Source: Nanobdellota archaeon
GTDB taxonomy: Archaea > Nanobdellota > Nanobdellia > Woesearchaeales > UBA583
Assembly: GCA_022565615.1 (NCBI GenBank)
Contig: JAIUMM010000006.1
Span: forward strand, 1-57,971
Direction of reading: 5' to 3'
Length of the DNA stretch: 57,971 nucleotides
Shown here: piece after piece, positions 1 to 9,812 of the stretch
Layout: every line of letters starts with the position of its first letter
Position numbering within the stretch: position 1 is the stretch's first letter
Program-made: the position numbers and the translations under genes
The notes under the pieces: model-generated
Seen by the model: only the letters and a program-made list of their open reading frames with translations
What the model was told of the DNA's origin: nothing
Database searches by the model: none

Positions 1-668
1 AATGGGAAGAAGCTGTTTATTTATTTTTATATTTATCATACTTAAAATTGAATTCAAATAATAGACATCCCTATTCAAAAGAGAGATTTATCAAATTAGT
101 TTCAAACTTTGAAAAAAAATTACAATTCCCTTATTATAATTCATTAAAAACAACATTTGATACAACTAAAAATTTTAAAGATACATTTTTAAAAATTCCA
201 AAAAAACAAAGAGAATTATTTGTAATGGCATATCAAAGTTATTTATTTAATGAATGTATTAAAGAAGTATTAGCAAGTAGTATTGGAAGAAAAAATTTAG
301 AAAAAGTTAATTATGAAGCTGGTTTTTTATATTTTTTAAAAAACTCTCAAAAGAATGTAGAATTACCACTTTCATTTTCATTAATTGGAAGAAAAGATGA
401 ATTTAATGATTTTGAAAAAGAGATTATTTCAACTATTTTACAAAGAGAAAAAATTGAATTTAGTTTAATAAAATCACTTTCTAAAACAGGAGTTTTTCTA
501 AAAACTCATCAAAGAAATATACTTACAATTCCTCAACATTTTAAAGTTGAAACTATAGTGGAGGAGGATTTTTTAAAAAGTAAGAATCGTAAAACAATTA
601 CAATTAGCTTTGAACTAGAAAAAGGTTCATATGCAACAAATATAATTAAATTCTTATTTAGAAAATAA
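1..668 (+). CDS. truD: tRNA pseudouridine synthase TruD, C-terminal part (5' end outside the window)
   Basis: TruD-family enzymes convert a uridine to pseudouridine in tRNA (position 13 in bacteria). The frame is open to the window edge: codons from position 3 onward continue the protein upstream of the TTG at 48, so this is a truncated gene and not one that starts at 48. Diagnostic stretches are AYQSYLFN (about nt 228-251) and the C-terminal FELEKGSYATN, both typical of the TruD catalytic domain. The catalytic Asp lies upstream and is not visible. The gene ends with TAA, six bases before the convergent guanylate-kinase-like gene. Confidence 0.85.
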   Translation, partial: WEEAVYLFLYLSYLKLNSNNRHPYSKERFIKLVSNFEKKLQFPYYNSLKTTFDTTKNFKDTFLKIPKKQRELFVMAYQSYLFNECIKEVLASSIGRKNLEKVNYEAGFLYFLKNSQKNVELPLSFSLIGRKDEFNDFEKEIISTILQREKIEFSLIKSLSKTGVFLKTHQRNILTIPQHFKVETIVEEDFLKSKNRKTITISFELEKGSYATNIIKFLFRK

Positions 669-673
669 TAAAT

Positions 674-1249
674 TTATTTCTCATCATTAAAATTGAATAA
701 CAACTTAATCCCAATTGTATTTTCAATTTGAGGTTTTAGGTTTAAACTTGTCAAGATTCCCATTTCCTCTCCAAGTCTCAATGTATCTTTATTTGTTAAA
801 GTTCCATCTCTTTTTGTAAGCAAAGGGATTATTTGAGTGAAATTTGTAACATCACAGTAATGTACAAAAGAAAATATTTTACTCATATTTCTTAATATAT
901 CAGGAACTCTAGTAACAATAATTGGAATGTTTCCTATTTTAATACAACTAGTAATATCTATTAAATTATATCCTACAAAATAATTTTGATTATGTGGTTT
1001 TCCATAAAGTTGTATTTCTTTTTTTTTAACTTTTTTCAAAAATTCGTCCTCATTAATAAAAATATGGTCTTCATTACTTTCATCTTTTCTTTTAGACCTT
1101 GTAGTATAAGATTTAATAATTTCAACACCTCTTCCACTATTATTATTTTGAAGAATATATTTAGCAAGAGTTGATTTTCCAGAACCACTAGGTCCAAATA
1201 TACAAAGAATAAATTCTTTATATCCAACAAGCTCATTAGAATAAGTCAT
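674..1249 (-). CDS. guanylate kinase-like P-loop kinase
   Basis: 191 residues, close to the length of guanylate kinase. A Walker A motif GPSGSGKST lies at residues 19-27, followed by SYTTR (47-51) and an acidic HIFINEDEF stretch, matching the GMP-binding part of Gmk (usually S-x-T-T/S-R then D-Y-x-F). The C-terminal half is diverged. Family knowledge: Gmk phosphorylates GMP to GDP with ATP in the cytosol. Gmk homologues are uncommon in archaea, so the substrate is not certain and another nucleoside monophosphate is possible. It is read away from the surface-protein gene whose stop is 115 bases upstream, so the two may be co-transcribed. Confidence 0.65.
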   Translation of the reverse strand: MTYSNELVGYKEFILCIFGPSGSGKSTLAKYILQNNNSGRGVEIIKSYTTRSKRKDESNEDHIFINEDEFLKKVKKKEIQLYGKPHNQNYFVGYNLIDITSCIKIGNIPIIVTRVPDILRNMSKIFSFVHYCDVTNFTQIIPLLTKRDGTLTNKDTLRLGEEMGILTSLNLKPQIENTIGIKLLFNFNDEK

Positions 1250-1364
1250 TATCTATTTCAAACTTTTTCTAATTAAAAACATTTCTATAAATACTTCTAA
1301 ACTTATCAGTTGTTGTAGTATTTTACCTTCTTGTTTAATATAAGGAAGTTTAGCTTTATAAGTA

Positions 1365-2963
1365 CTATCTCATTGCAATTATTACTCCTGCAACTAATGT
1401 TATTCCTCCTACTATTGTAATAATTCCTACATTTTGATGAAAAAAATGTTTAGAAAATAATAATTCACCTTCTCTATCACTTTTATTTTGTTCTTCTTCT
1501 AATAATTGAGATGATACATTTTGATTAGAAATAGAATTAGGAGGAGAATTTTGTCTAACGGATTCTTCTAACTCAATACTTGAAAGAGAAGATGAAGAAG
1601 AAGGTCGTATATTTTGAGAATCACTATTTGAATGAGAAGTAATTCCATGTTTATGTAATAATAAAATTATAGTATCTTCTAAATCATTAGTAATATCTGG
1701 CATAGTGACTTTTACTTCATCTCTAAGACCAAAACCTTGAATTTCAATTGTATTCTCACCTGCTTCAAGTTGAAGAGGAATTTGAAAATCAAAATGTCCA
1801 TATCTCTTTACATCAAATTCTGCAACTCTTACTTTATTAATATTAATTGTAAATCTATATGCATTTGAATTTCCTCTAGAAACTTCTCCAATAATTCGTA
1901 CTTGATTGAGTCCTTCTTGAAGAACTTGATTAATTTGTAAAAATGTATTTTCTTGAACTCGTGGAACTCTTGTATTTGTAGAACTTGATGAATCAAAATC
2001 AATATCTAGAAGTGAATTATAAAAAAATGTAGTAGCATTAACTTTAATTCTTTCTTCACATCTTTCATCTTCAATAAATCCGTAAACTATAAATTTCCCA
2101 TTTTTTCTAGGAGTGTATGATTTAGTAGAAGCAGTATTAGAAGAAAAAGGATTTCTTACAACATTTCCAACTCCATCTTCAATATAATATGTAACACCTA
2201 ATGATACATTTCCTCTAAATGTAAATTGAATTCTACTATCTTCAATAACAGGTTCAACTTCAAGAGTAAGTTCACAATTATTTTCAATGGTTTCATTATT
2301 TTCTACTTGAGAGCTATTAGTTGTTTGATTACTATTAATACTACCATTTGTTAAATTATTATTACTAGTATTCTCTTCAATACTAAGAAGAGGAGTAAAT
2401 AACTCACTTTGAAATGAATTTAATTCACAAGGACTTTTAGTATCTAAAAAATTATGAGTTGTATTAAAATGAAGTGTTTCTAATTCATTAGAATATTCAA
2501 TAGTTGAAGTTGGAAAAAAAGAAAGAGAAGTTGAATTTGAAAATCTAATTGTAATATTTTCTCCTCCATTTCTTAGACTTCTAAATCCAACTTGTGCTCT
2601 ATTGGTTTGATAAATTGTACAATTTAATTGTTCTAAATATTCTTGATTATTATTTGAAATAAAATTTTCTCCTACAATTAGTATTATTGATGAGTTTGGA
2701 TGAAGAGAATATAATAAAAATTCATTGACACCTTTTTCATTAATAGTTTGAAAATAATTATCATCAAATCCAAAATATGCATTATGAGTTGAATTAGAAA
2801 TTATCTCAACATATTCATCTCCTCTAAAATTAATCTCAGAAATAAGAAGAGGGTATTCTCCAGATGAAAAAATATTAGTAAATAATAATAAAAATATAAT
2901 TTGAATTTTAATTAATAGTATCATTAAATTATATAAATTTTTATTATTTGTATTTAAACTCAT
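1365..2963 (-). CDS. secreted or tail-anchored surface protein with lamin-tail-like domain
   Basis: 532 residues. An N-terminal hydrophobic segment (about residues 12-33) looks like a signal peptide. A region around residues 36-150 starts with LLISEINFRGDEYVEI, the usual opening of lamin-tail (LTD) domains, which in prokaryotes occur in secreted proteins. A Ser/Asn/Thr-rich linker with many N-x-S/T sites follows (about 190-230), then two beta-rich stretches, and a C-terminal membrane segment (VGIITIVGGITLVAGVIIA) ending in Met-Arg. That layout suggests most of the chain is outside the cell and held by the C-terminus. No catalytic motif is visible; an adhesive or structural role is inferred. 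Confidence 0.7.
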   Translation of the reverse strand: MSLNTNNKNLYNLMILLIKIQIIFLLLFTNIFSSGEYPLLISEINFRGDEYVEIISNSTHNAYFGFDDNYFQTINEKGVNEFLLYSLHPNSSIILIVGENFISNNNQEYLEQLNCTIYQTNRAQVGFRSLRNGGENITIRFSNSTSLSFFPTSTIEYSNELETLHFNTTHNFLDTKSPCELNSFQSELFTPLLSIEENTSNNNLTNGSINSNQTTNSSQVENNETIENNCELTLEVEPVIEDSRIQFTFRGNVSLGVTYYIEDGVGNVVRNPFSSNTASTKSYTPRKNGKFIVYGFIEDERCEERIKVNATTFFYNSLLDIDFDSSSSTNTRVPRVQENTFLQINQVLQEGLNQVRIIGEVSRGNSNAYRFTININKVRVAEFDVKRYGHFDFQIPLQLEAGENTIEIQGFGLRDEVKVTMPDITNDLEDTIILLLHKHGITSHSNSDSQNIRPSSSSSLSSIELEESVRQNSPPNSISNQNVSSQLLEEEQNKSDREGELLFSKHFFHQNVGIITIVGGITLVAGVIIAMR

Positions 2964-3184
2964 TAACTGATTTCATAAATTAAAGTTTAAAATAATTTCT
3001 AATTTATTTTTTAATTTTTAGAAGAAAAAGTTAAAATTATTTTTAATATTTTAATATTTCAAACTAAAATATTAAATTAAATTATTTTTTTATAAAAATT
3101 AATATCCTTCATTTGATAATAATATAGTATATACTAATTTTTTTTAATAAATACTTATAAAAGTACTACTTTTAAGAGCAAATA

Positions 3185-3196
3185 AATCTATAAAAA
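3185..3196 (+). promoter_or_regulatory. TATA-like promoter of the GLUG-repeat surface protein
   Basis: ATCTATAAAAAG is centred about 27 nt before the ATG at 3218, the spacing expected of a leaderless archaeal transcript. The divergent spacer (2964-3217) also holds a perfect 12-nt palindrome (3125-3136) and an inverted repeat AAAAGT/ACTTTT (3159-3173). Either could be an operator, but both are AT-rich and may be chance. Confidence 0.45.
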
Positions 3197-3217
3197 GTAT
3201 TTTAATGAAAAAGAGGT

Positions 3218-6200
3218 ATGAAATTAATTAAATATATTCAATGTACAGTTATAGTATTTAGTTTAATTTTTTTAAGTTTTGGATTTAATGAAGGAGATGG
3301 ATTAACTTCTCAAACTGCATTTCAAATTTCAACTTGTGACCAATTACAAAATATATCAAATAATTTAAATTCTTATTTTGAGATTGTTCAAAATATTGAT
3401 TGTTCTGACACAGTAGATTGGAATAATGGAGAAGGCTTTCACCCGATAAATAATTTTAATGGGTATTTAGAAGGAAATAAACGAGCTATTAGAGATTTAT
3501 ACATAAACAGATCTAATAGCAATGGAGTTGGATTATTTGGAACTACTACTTCTTCATCAAATGGTGTTATAGCAAATTTGAGATTAGAGAATGTTATTAT
3601 TATAGGAAATAGAGGAGTTGGAGGTATTGGAGGAGAGAATTTTTATGTAGATATTTATAACTCATCAGTTTCAGGATACATCGAAGGTTCAAATAATAGA
3701 GTTGGTGGTTTAGTTGGACAAAGTTTTAGCTCAGAAATTGATCAAGTTGTTTTTGTTGGAGAAATTGTAAGTACTGGAACAAGTTCAAATCAAGAAGTAG
3801 GTGGTATTGTTGGAAGAACGTCTGGAAGTGCTAATGTAGGAACTGCTTTTACAAGAGCTATAATAACTGCAAATAATGGTTGTGTTGGAGGAATAATTGG
3901 AGATTCATCAACTGGAACATCACATTTTAACGAAGTGTATTCAGTTACTCAAATACTTGGAAGTCCTGATAGTGAAGGTACAATTGTTGGTTGTATAAGA
4001 AATACGCTTGATAGTTTTACAAATGTATACTGGGATATAGATGTTGGAGGACTAGATTGGAGAGGTTCTGTAGAATCTGGTTCAACAGGAAATCCTATCA
4101 ATGTTACAGGATTTAATACATCTCAGATGCAAGGTTCTTTAGCTCAAATTAACTTTGCTGGTTTTGATTTTGAAAATACTTGGAGAACTATAACACTTCC
4201 AGAGGATAATTATCCTGTATTTTTTTGGCAAGCAGGAAATTTAGTAAGTGTGACTGGTCAGTTAATAAATAGTTTGACAGGTGAGCCTGTTTCAAATGCT
4301 TTTATTATAGCTAATCCTGATGATTCTAATTTTGGAAAAATAAATACTACAACAAATTCTACAGGACATTATAATATAACATTACAGAGTGTTCCTGAAT
4401 ATGAAGTTATAATTAGGGAAAATATAACTGATCCTAATTTTAATAATTTTACATTTTTAGGAGGAGTTAGACAAACAATTAATCCAAATGATGGAACTAT
4501 AAATTTTGAATTAGGTCCATATTGGGAAGGAAGTGGAGAAGGTGAAAATCCTTTTTTAATTACTAATGTGGAAGAATTACAAACTATGAGATATAATCTT
4601 TTAGGAAATTACCAATTAGCAAATGATATTGATGCAACTCAGACTAGAAATTGGTTTGGAGGAGAAGGGTTTGAACCTATTGGTGATGAGGAAAATCCAT
4701 TTCAAGGAAGTTTGAATGGAAATTCTTCAATGATAACTTCTTTATTTATAAATAGGACTCTAAATAATCAAACTGCGTTATTTAGTTTCACTCAAAATGC
4801 AAGTATAATAGATATGGCATTAGAAGATTTATATGTTGCTGGAGATTTTCGTGTAGGTGGTTTGATAGGTCGTGATGTAGGTTCAAATACAACTATACAA
4901 CGTGTTTTAGTTTCAGGTATCGTTGAAGGAAATAATGATGTTGGAGGAATTGTTGCAAGTGTTTTAAACAGATTGATTTTAAATCAAACTTTTGCTAATG
5001 TCACAGTTGCAGGACTTGATGGAAGTATAGGTGGACTTGTTGGTTGGTCTTCAAATTCAACAATTGTAGACTCATATGCTATTGGGAATGTAACTGGTGC
5101 AGTTGATGTAAAACGAATAGGAGGTTTAGTTGGAGATCATAATGGTGTATTAAATAGAACTTATGCAACAGGTTATGTTAGTACTTCTAGTTTTCCAGAT
5201 CAAATAGGAGGCTTAGTTGGAAGAAACACTGGATTAGTTTACAATTCGTTTTGGGATAATGAAGCTTCAGGACAAAATGAAAGTGCAGGAGGGATGGGTT
5301 TTCCAACTGCAAATATGACAAGTCTTAGGACTTTTTTAGATGCTGGTTGGGATTTATTAAATGTTTGGGGAATAAACACTGAAGAAAATGGAGGTTATCC
5401 TTTCTTATTATGGCAAGATTTTGAATCTTCTTATCCTTTCCAAGAAGGTCTTGGAACAAATGATTCTCCTTATTTAATATTTACTTGTGAAGAACTTCAA
5501 CTTATGAATACAAACTTGAGAGCTTATTACGAACTTGCTAATAATATTGATTGTTCAGATACAATTAATTGGAATGAAGGAGATGGGTTTGAACCTGTTG
5601 GAACTTTACCAGTTCCTTTTGAAGGTTCTCTGCAAGGTAATAGTTTTATAATAAATGATTTATTCATTAATAGAACTGCTACTAACCAAGTAGGTTTATT
5701 TGGGACAACTTGTGACGTTAAGTTAACAAACATTGTTTTAGAAGATGTTTTTATTTTAGGAGATTTCCGTGTAGGTGGACTAGTGGGTAGAGATGTAGGA
5801 GATTTTTCTATTCTAGAGAATATTTCTGTTTCTGGTAATGTTAAAGGAATAACTGATGTAGGAGGAGTTCTTGCAAGTGTACTTAACAAAACTTTTGTGA
5901 GTCAGATTTTTTCGAATGTTAATGTATATGGTTCAGATGGTAGTATTGGTGGTTTAATAGGTTGGTCAGCGTATTCAGAGGTTTTAGACTCTTATTCTAT
6001 AGGTGATGTTATTGGAAATGATACTGTTGAGAGGATAGGTGGTTTAGTTGGAGATAATTATGGTTTCATAAACAGATCTTATTCTACAAGCTTTGTGTCT
6101 CTTGAACCTGAATCAGATTTTGAAGGTGGTTTAGTTGGAAGAAACAGAGCTCTAGTTCAAAATTCATATTGGGATACACAAACTTCAGGACAAAATGAAA

Positions 6201-7045
6201 GTGCAGGTGGGGAAGGTAAAACAACATCTGAGATGAGACTGGTTTTTACATTTGAAAATTGGGACTTCAATAATACATGGTCTGCTACTTGTGATGGTTG
6301 GCATTATCCTGTATTGCAGTGGCAAAATTTATACTTGAGTGAAACTCAGTGTCCAAATTATGTAGCTTCTTCAAGTAGAGGAGGTAGTTCTTCTTCAAGA
6401 ACTGAGATAATTACACAATCTCAAGTAAGTGTGGGGAGTCAAACCCAACTCAGAGAAGGAAGAGATGTTCAATTTGAATCATTACATACATCAGTTACTC
6501 CAGATTTAAATCCACAATCTCCTCAAGCAAGAGAATTTAGACACACTGTGAGATTAAATAGAATTCAAACTAATTTTGTTGATATTACAATTCACTCAGA
6601 CCCTATTAATGTTCGATTACCTCTTGGAGAAGATGTGAGAGTTGATTTAGATAGAGATGGAATCGATGATGTGTTATTGAGATTTGAGGGAATTTACTTT
6701 GCAGAAGCGAGAATTCATATAGAGCAATTACAAATCTTACAAGAAGAAGAAGTTGAAGCAGAAGCAGAAATAATTGAAAACCAGCAAGAAGAAACAATTG
6801 AACAAATCCCATCTCAAGATGAAACTTCATCAACTCAATCCTCTACTCAAACTCAAGAAAGTGTAGTTGAAGAAACTTCAACACAAAGCTTACAAGAAGA
6901 AGAAGTTGAAGCACATTTAATTCAACAAAAGAGAGATTCTTCAAATACAACTACTCAGTTTATATTATTATTAATTGGTTTTTTAATTATTCTTGCAAGT
7001 TTTATGTGGTTTTTAATCATTGAAAAAAGAGAGAATAATAAATAA
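3218..7045 (+). CDS. large tail-anchored surface protein with GLUG repeats
   Basis: 1275 residues. It has an N-terminal signal peptide (about 1-22), then three homologous modules of about 250 residues. Each begins with a FxI/LxT/NCxELQ-type strand and a D-x-x-x-x-x-W-x-x-G-x-G-F-x-P pattern, and carries repeated GGLVG(R) motifs, the hallmark of GLUG repeats in bacterial and archaeal adhesins. A carboxypeptidase-regulatory-like beta-sandwich (about 343-430, VTGQLINSLTGEPV) separates modules 1 and 2. The C-terminus has a Ser-rich and then Glu/Gln-rich stalk, a membrane helix (about 1248-1267) and the basic tail EKRENNK. Seen: repeats and anchor. Inferred: cell-cell or host contact. Its TATA box supports the ATG at 3218. 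Confidence 0.8.
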   Translation: MKLIKYIQCTVIVFSLIFLSFGFNEGDGLTSQTAFQISTCDQLQNISNNLNSYFEIVQNIDCSDTVDWNNGEGFHPINNFNGYLEGNKRAIRDLYINRSNSNGVGLFGTTTSSSNGVIANLRLENVIIIGNRGVGGIGGENFYVDIYNSSVSGYIEGSNNRVGGLVGQSFSSEIDQVVFVGEIVSTGTSSNQEVGGIVGRTSGSANVGTAFTRAIITANNGCVGGIIGDSSTGTSHFNEVYSVTQILGSPDSEGTIVGCIRNTLDSFTNVYWDIDVGGLDWRGSVESGSTGNPINVTGFNTSQMQGSLAQINFAGFDFENTWRTITLPEDNYPVFFWQAGNLVSVTGQLINSLTGEPVSNAFIIANPDDSNFGKINTTTNSTGHYNITLQSVPEYEVIIRENITDPNFNNFTFLGGVRQTINPNDGTINFELGPYWEGSGEGENPFLITNVEELQTMRYNLLGNYQLANDIDATQTRNWFGGEGFEPIGDEENPFQGSLNGNSSMITSLFINRTLNNQTALFSFTQNASIIDMALEDLYVAGDFRVGGLIGRDVGSNTTIQRVLVSGIVEGNNDVGGIVASVLNRLILNQTFANVTVAGLDGSIGGLVGWSSNSTIVDSYAIGNVTGAVDVKRIGGLVGDHNGVLNRTYATGYVSTSSFPDQIGGLVGRNTGLVYNSFWDNEASGQNESAGGMGFPTANMTSLRTFLDAGWDLLNVWGINTEENGGYPFLLWQDFESSYPFQEGLGTNDSPYLIFTCEELQLMNTNLRAYYELANNIDCSDTINWNEGDGFEPVGTLPVPFEGSLQGNSFIINDLFINRTATNQVGLFGTTCDVKLTNIVLEDVFILGDFRVGGLVGRDVGDFSILENISVSGNVKGITDVGGVLASVLNKTFVSQIFSNVNVYGSDGSIGGLIGWSAYSEVLDSYSIGDVIGNDTVERIGGLVGDNYGFINRSYSTSFVSLEPESDFEGGLVGRNRALVQNSYWDTQTSGQNESAGGEGKTTSEMRLVFTFENWDFNNTWSATCDGWHYPVLQWQNLYLSETQCPNYVASSSRGGSSSSRTEIITQSQVSVGSQTQLREGRDVQFESLHTSVTPDLNPQSPQAREFRHTVRLNRIQTNFVDITIHSDPINVRLPLGEDVRVDLDRDGIDDVLLRFEGIYFAEARIHIEQLQILQEEEVEAEAEIIENQQEETIEQIPSQDETSSTQSSTQTQESVVEETSTQSLQEEEVEAHLIQQKRDSSNTTTQFILLLIGFLIILASFMWFLIIEKRENNK
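4535..5294 (+). repeat. GLUG module, copy 2 of 3 (intragenic)
   Basis: This protein-level repeat runs from ENPFLITN to SGQNESAGG and is clearly similar along its whole length to the next copy (5450-6211). A more diverged copy occupies about 3290-4060. It is the product of internal duplication within the surface-protein gene. Confidence 0.7.
5450..6211 (+). repeat. GLUG module, copy 3 of 3 (intragenic)
   Basis: Homologous to 4535-5294. Shared landmarks, in order, are VGGL(I/V)GRDVG, DVGG(I/V)(V/L)ASVLN, DGSIGGL(V/I)GWS, RIGGLVGD, GGLVGRN and SGQNESAGG. The two copies differ enough that the duplication is not recent. Confidence 0.7.
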
Positions 7046-7081
7046 TTTCAACTTAAATAATTGAATTTTTTTTAATAATTT

Positions 7082-8395
7082 TTATTTTAATAATTTCATT
7101 GCACTAAATAGTGTATTTTCTTCTCCTATATTACACATTAATTGCATTCCAATTGGAGTGTTTCCTCTTGTAGTCTCAACTATTGCTTTTGGAACAACCC
7201 CACTACAAATTCCTGCTAAATTTGCAAGAACAGTAAATGCGTCATACGCATATTCTTCTTCAGGTGTGAGTGTTTCATCAAAAGAGTGAGGAAGCTTAGG
7301 AGTTGTTGGAAGTAAAATTGCTTGAACTTGCGTAAACACTTCTTGAAATTCTTCTTTTAATAATTCTCTTACTGCAAGAGCTTTTTTATAATATGCTCCT
7401 TCAAATTCACTTTGAGTAATTAATTCTCCTCCTTTCATTCTAAGTTGTAATTCACTTTGAGCCACCTCATTAATATTTTGACCATACTTAACACCATCAA
7501 ATTTTCTAGTACCTGAGAACACTTCTGTATATACAATAGGATAATATGCAGCAACTCCAAGTTTCATATGCTCAATTGACACTTCTATAATTTCAACCCC
7601 TTTTGCTTTCAAATGAGAAATTGAATTATGATAAATCTTTTTTATTTCTTCATCAGCAATTAATTCATCAACTCCTTTTAAAATTCCAATTTTTTCAATC
7701 TTAGTATTCTTTGAAGTAAAGTCTTCAATTTGTAGAGTAGTTGCATCTCTTTCACTTTGTTTTCCAATAACTTCTAATATTAAATCCATATCTTCAATTG
7801 AATTACTAAGTACTCCTACTTGATCAAAACTCATACTAGAGTCAACTACTCCATATCTACTAACTCTTCCATAACTAGGTTTTAAACCAAATACTCCACA
7901 GTGGGAAGCAGGATTTCTACAACTCCCACCAGTATCAGTTCCAAGAGCAATATCACACATTGAAGCTGCAACAGCAGCAGCAGAACCTGAACTTGTACCA
8001 CCTGGAATAATATTTGTATTTTTTGGATTGAGTGTTTTTCCAAAATAACTATGCTCACCAGTTGAACCTTGTGCAAATTCATCATTATTAACAACACCAA
8101 TAATTATTGCATCTTCTTTTTCAACATATTGAACAACATCTGAGTTATAAATTGCTTTTACATTTTCAAGCGTTTTTGAAGCACATGAACACACAACTCC
8201 TTCTTTGAAAATATTACTTTTAATTGCAATACATTTACCAAATAATTTTCCTCGTTGTTCTTGTGGTTTTTCATCTAATTCTCTTGCTCTTTTTAGAGCA
8301 TCTTCTTCTAACACTTCTAGGAAGATGTTTAACTCATTATTTTTTTCTTTAATTTGTTTAAGATAATATTCAACTCTTTGGGCACACGTTTTCAT
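7082..8395 (-). CDS. gatA: Asp-tRNA(Asn)/Glu-tRNA(Gln) amidotransferase subunit A
   Basis: 437 residues with the amidase signature. GatA releases ammonia from glutamine and channels it to GatB, which amidates mischarged Glu-tRNA(Gln) or Asp-tRNA(Asn). Visible residues are catalytic Lys59 (AIKSNI) and nucleophile Ser158 (GTDTGGSCRNPA). By spacing (24 residues before the nucleophile) the cis-Ser position is Thr134 in GGTSSGS, an unusual replacement. The GVFGLKPSYGRVSRYGVV block is strongly GatA-like and separates it from other amidases. No gatB is in the window; a GatC-like gene lies at 23866, far from here. The protein is slightly shorter than most GatA (about 480). Confidence 0.9.
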   Translation of the reverse strand: MKTCAQRVEYYLKQIKEKNNELNIFLEVLEEDALKRARELDEKPQEQRGKLFGKCIAIKSNIFKEGVVCSCASKTLENVKAIYNSDVVQYVEKEDAIIIGVVNNDEFAQGSTGEHSYFGKTLNPKNTNIIPGGTSSGSAAAVAASMCDIALGTDTGGSCRNPASHCGVFGLKPSYGRVSRYGVVDSSMSFDQVGVLSNSIEDMDLILEVIGKQSERDATTLQIEDFTSKNTKIEKIGILKGVDELIADEEIKKIYHNSISHLKAKGVEIIEVSIEHMKLGVAAYYPIVYTEVFSGTRKFDGVKYGQNINEVAQSELQLRMKGGELITQSEFEGAYYKKALAVRELLKEEFQEVFTQVQAILLPTTPKLPHSFDETLTPEEEYAYDAFTVLANLAGICSGVVPKAIVETTRGNTPIGMQLMCNIGEENTLFSAMKLLK

Positions 8396-8561
8396 AGTTA
8401 TTTAAAGAAGTATTTGCTTAAAAACATTTTGGAAAATATTATTATTATTTTAAATTACAATTTTTTTAATGTCTAAAATTATTGATGCATATAAATAATT
8501 AATAATAAAAATAATAAAAATAAATTATATTTATGTGTTGAAAATTTAATTAGTATAATAA

Positions 8562-9617
8562 TTAATTTTTTGGATGAACTTCGAAGTATTGTACAACTTC
8601 CATCTCCTCCAAATAGTTTACTCTTCTAACACCAAATGTTGAACTCGTTCTTGGAAGTACGGCAGATGTTAAGGAATAATAATTTTGAGAATCTTCAAAT
8701 AAATCATGAAACATTGTTAAACCAAATGAATTAAATAATCGTTGATTTTCTCTTTGTCTTCCTAAATATGTAAATGTAGAAGGACTTGAAATATTTTGAA
8801 GAAAAATATTTCTAGCAGGAGTTGTTTGATGAATCCAAATTGAGTTATCTATATTTAAAAGTTTATAATTAAAATCATCATGAATCGTTTGAAAGTCGTT
8901 AATCGTTTCAAGTTTAATTAAAGGTATATTTCTAAAGTAAAGAACTTCGTTATAAAATAAATATGAATTTCCAAAGTATTGAAATTGACTCACATTTGAG
9001 CTGATGTTTGCAATTATTGAACTTCCAAAATAAATATGATGCTCATCGTTGGAAAATTCTTCTGAATTGTTAACTCTTCTCCAACTTGCAATTGTAATAT
9101 TTTCTAAAGGTTCAAATAATGTGTTAGAGTAAGAGTCTCGTATTTGTTCGTGAAAATAGTAAATTGAATTTGAATCTGTAAAAAAATTTGTTGTAATATG
9201 GTCATTGTAATAGTTATCATGATAAACAGGTGTAAGTTCAAGTATGTTAATACTAGAAGGAAGAGGTATAGGTTGAAGAGAAAATTGTTCCCTATTTCTT
9301 GAATCTTTGTATGATTGTATAAAATATAGCTGATTTTCATCTTTTGCAATTCTAGTTGTTAAAATTTCAAATGTTTCTAAATCAACTTGTGAAATTGAAG
9401 AGTCTAAATTTGTAAATATTTTATCTTTAAGCTGTATGGAGAAATTTTCTTGAGAGTTTGAAGAGAATAAATTAGCTAAATTAAATGAAGAAGAGTTAGA
9501 ACTTGAATTAATATTTGAAAGAATTGATACTATAGCAAATATTGCAACTAATGATACTATAAATACTCCTAAAAAAATAAATAGAAGAATTGATGAAAAA
9601 TTATTTTTTTTATCCAT
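8562..9617 (-). CDS. membrane-anchored extracellular protein, possible DKNYY-type repeats
   Basis: 351 residues. A short cytosolic start (MDKKNNF) and one long membrane helix (about 10-33) are followed by a Ser/Asn-rich spacer and a large outside domain. Repeated strands such as IAKDENQLYFIQ, FTDSNSIYYF, SNDEHHIYFG and LFYNEVLYFR resemble the D-x-x-x-(V/I)-Y-Y/F rhythm of DKNYY-family repeats. I would not assign a function. It stands alone with long AT-rich spacers on both sides (8396-8561 and 9618-9812), in which I see nothing beyond the ndk promoter. Confidence 0.55.
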   Translation of the reverse strand: MDKKNNFSSILLFIFLGVFIVSLVAIFAIVSILSNINSSSNSSSFNLANLFSSNSQENFSIQLKDKIFTNLDSSISQVDLETFEILTTRIAKDENQLYFIQSYKDSRNREQFSLQPIPLPSSINILELTPVYHDNYYNDHITTNFFTDSNSIYYFHEQIRDSYSNTLFEPLENITIASWRRVNNSEEFSNDEHHIYFGSSIIANISSNVSQFQYFGNSYLFYNEVLYFRNIPLIKLETINDFQTIHDDFNYKLLNIDNSIWIHQTTPARNIFLQNISSPSTFTYLGRQRENQRLFNSFGLTMFHDLFEDSQNYYSLTSAVLPRTSSTFGVRRVNYLEEMEVVQYFEVHPKN

Positions 9618-9777
9618 ATATAATAAAAATTGATTTTTTGATTTATATTATTTTGTAATTTTTCTAATTGATTTCATTTACTTTTCATTTATCTTTGATT
9701 TATTTCCAACTTGCTCTTAATTTAATTTTAATTAATTTCAATACTTTAAAATATAAAATCAAAAATAGTAAAACAAA

Positions 9778-9789
9778 TTTTTATAAATT
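9778..9789 (+). promoter_or_regulatory. TATA-like promoter of ndk
   Basis: TTTTTATAAATT is centred about 29 nt before the ATG at 9813. This supports 9813 rather than the upstream in-frame TTG at 9801 as the start. Confidence 0.5.
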
Positions 9790-9812
9790 ATGTAGAGTTT
9801 TTGTTATGTATC

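Noticed and set aside
3125-3136. Perfect 12-nt palindrome TAGTATATACTA in a divergent promoter region.
   Set aside because: AT-rich palindromes of this size are expected by chance here, and no second copy was noticed, so it is not listed as an operator.
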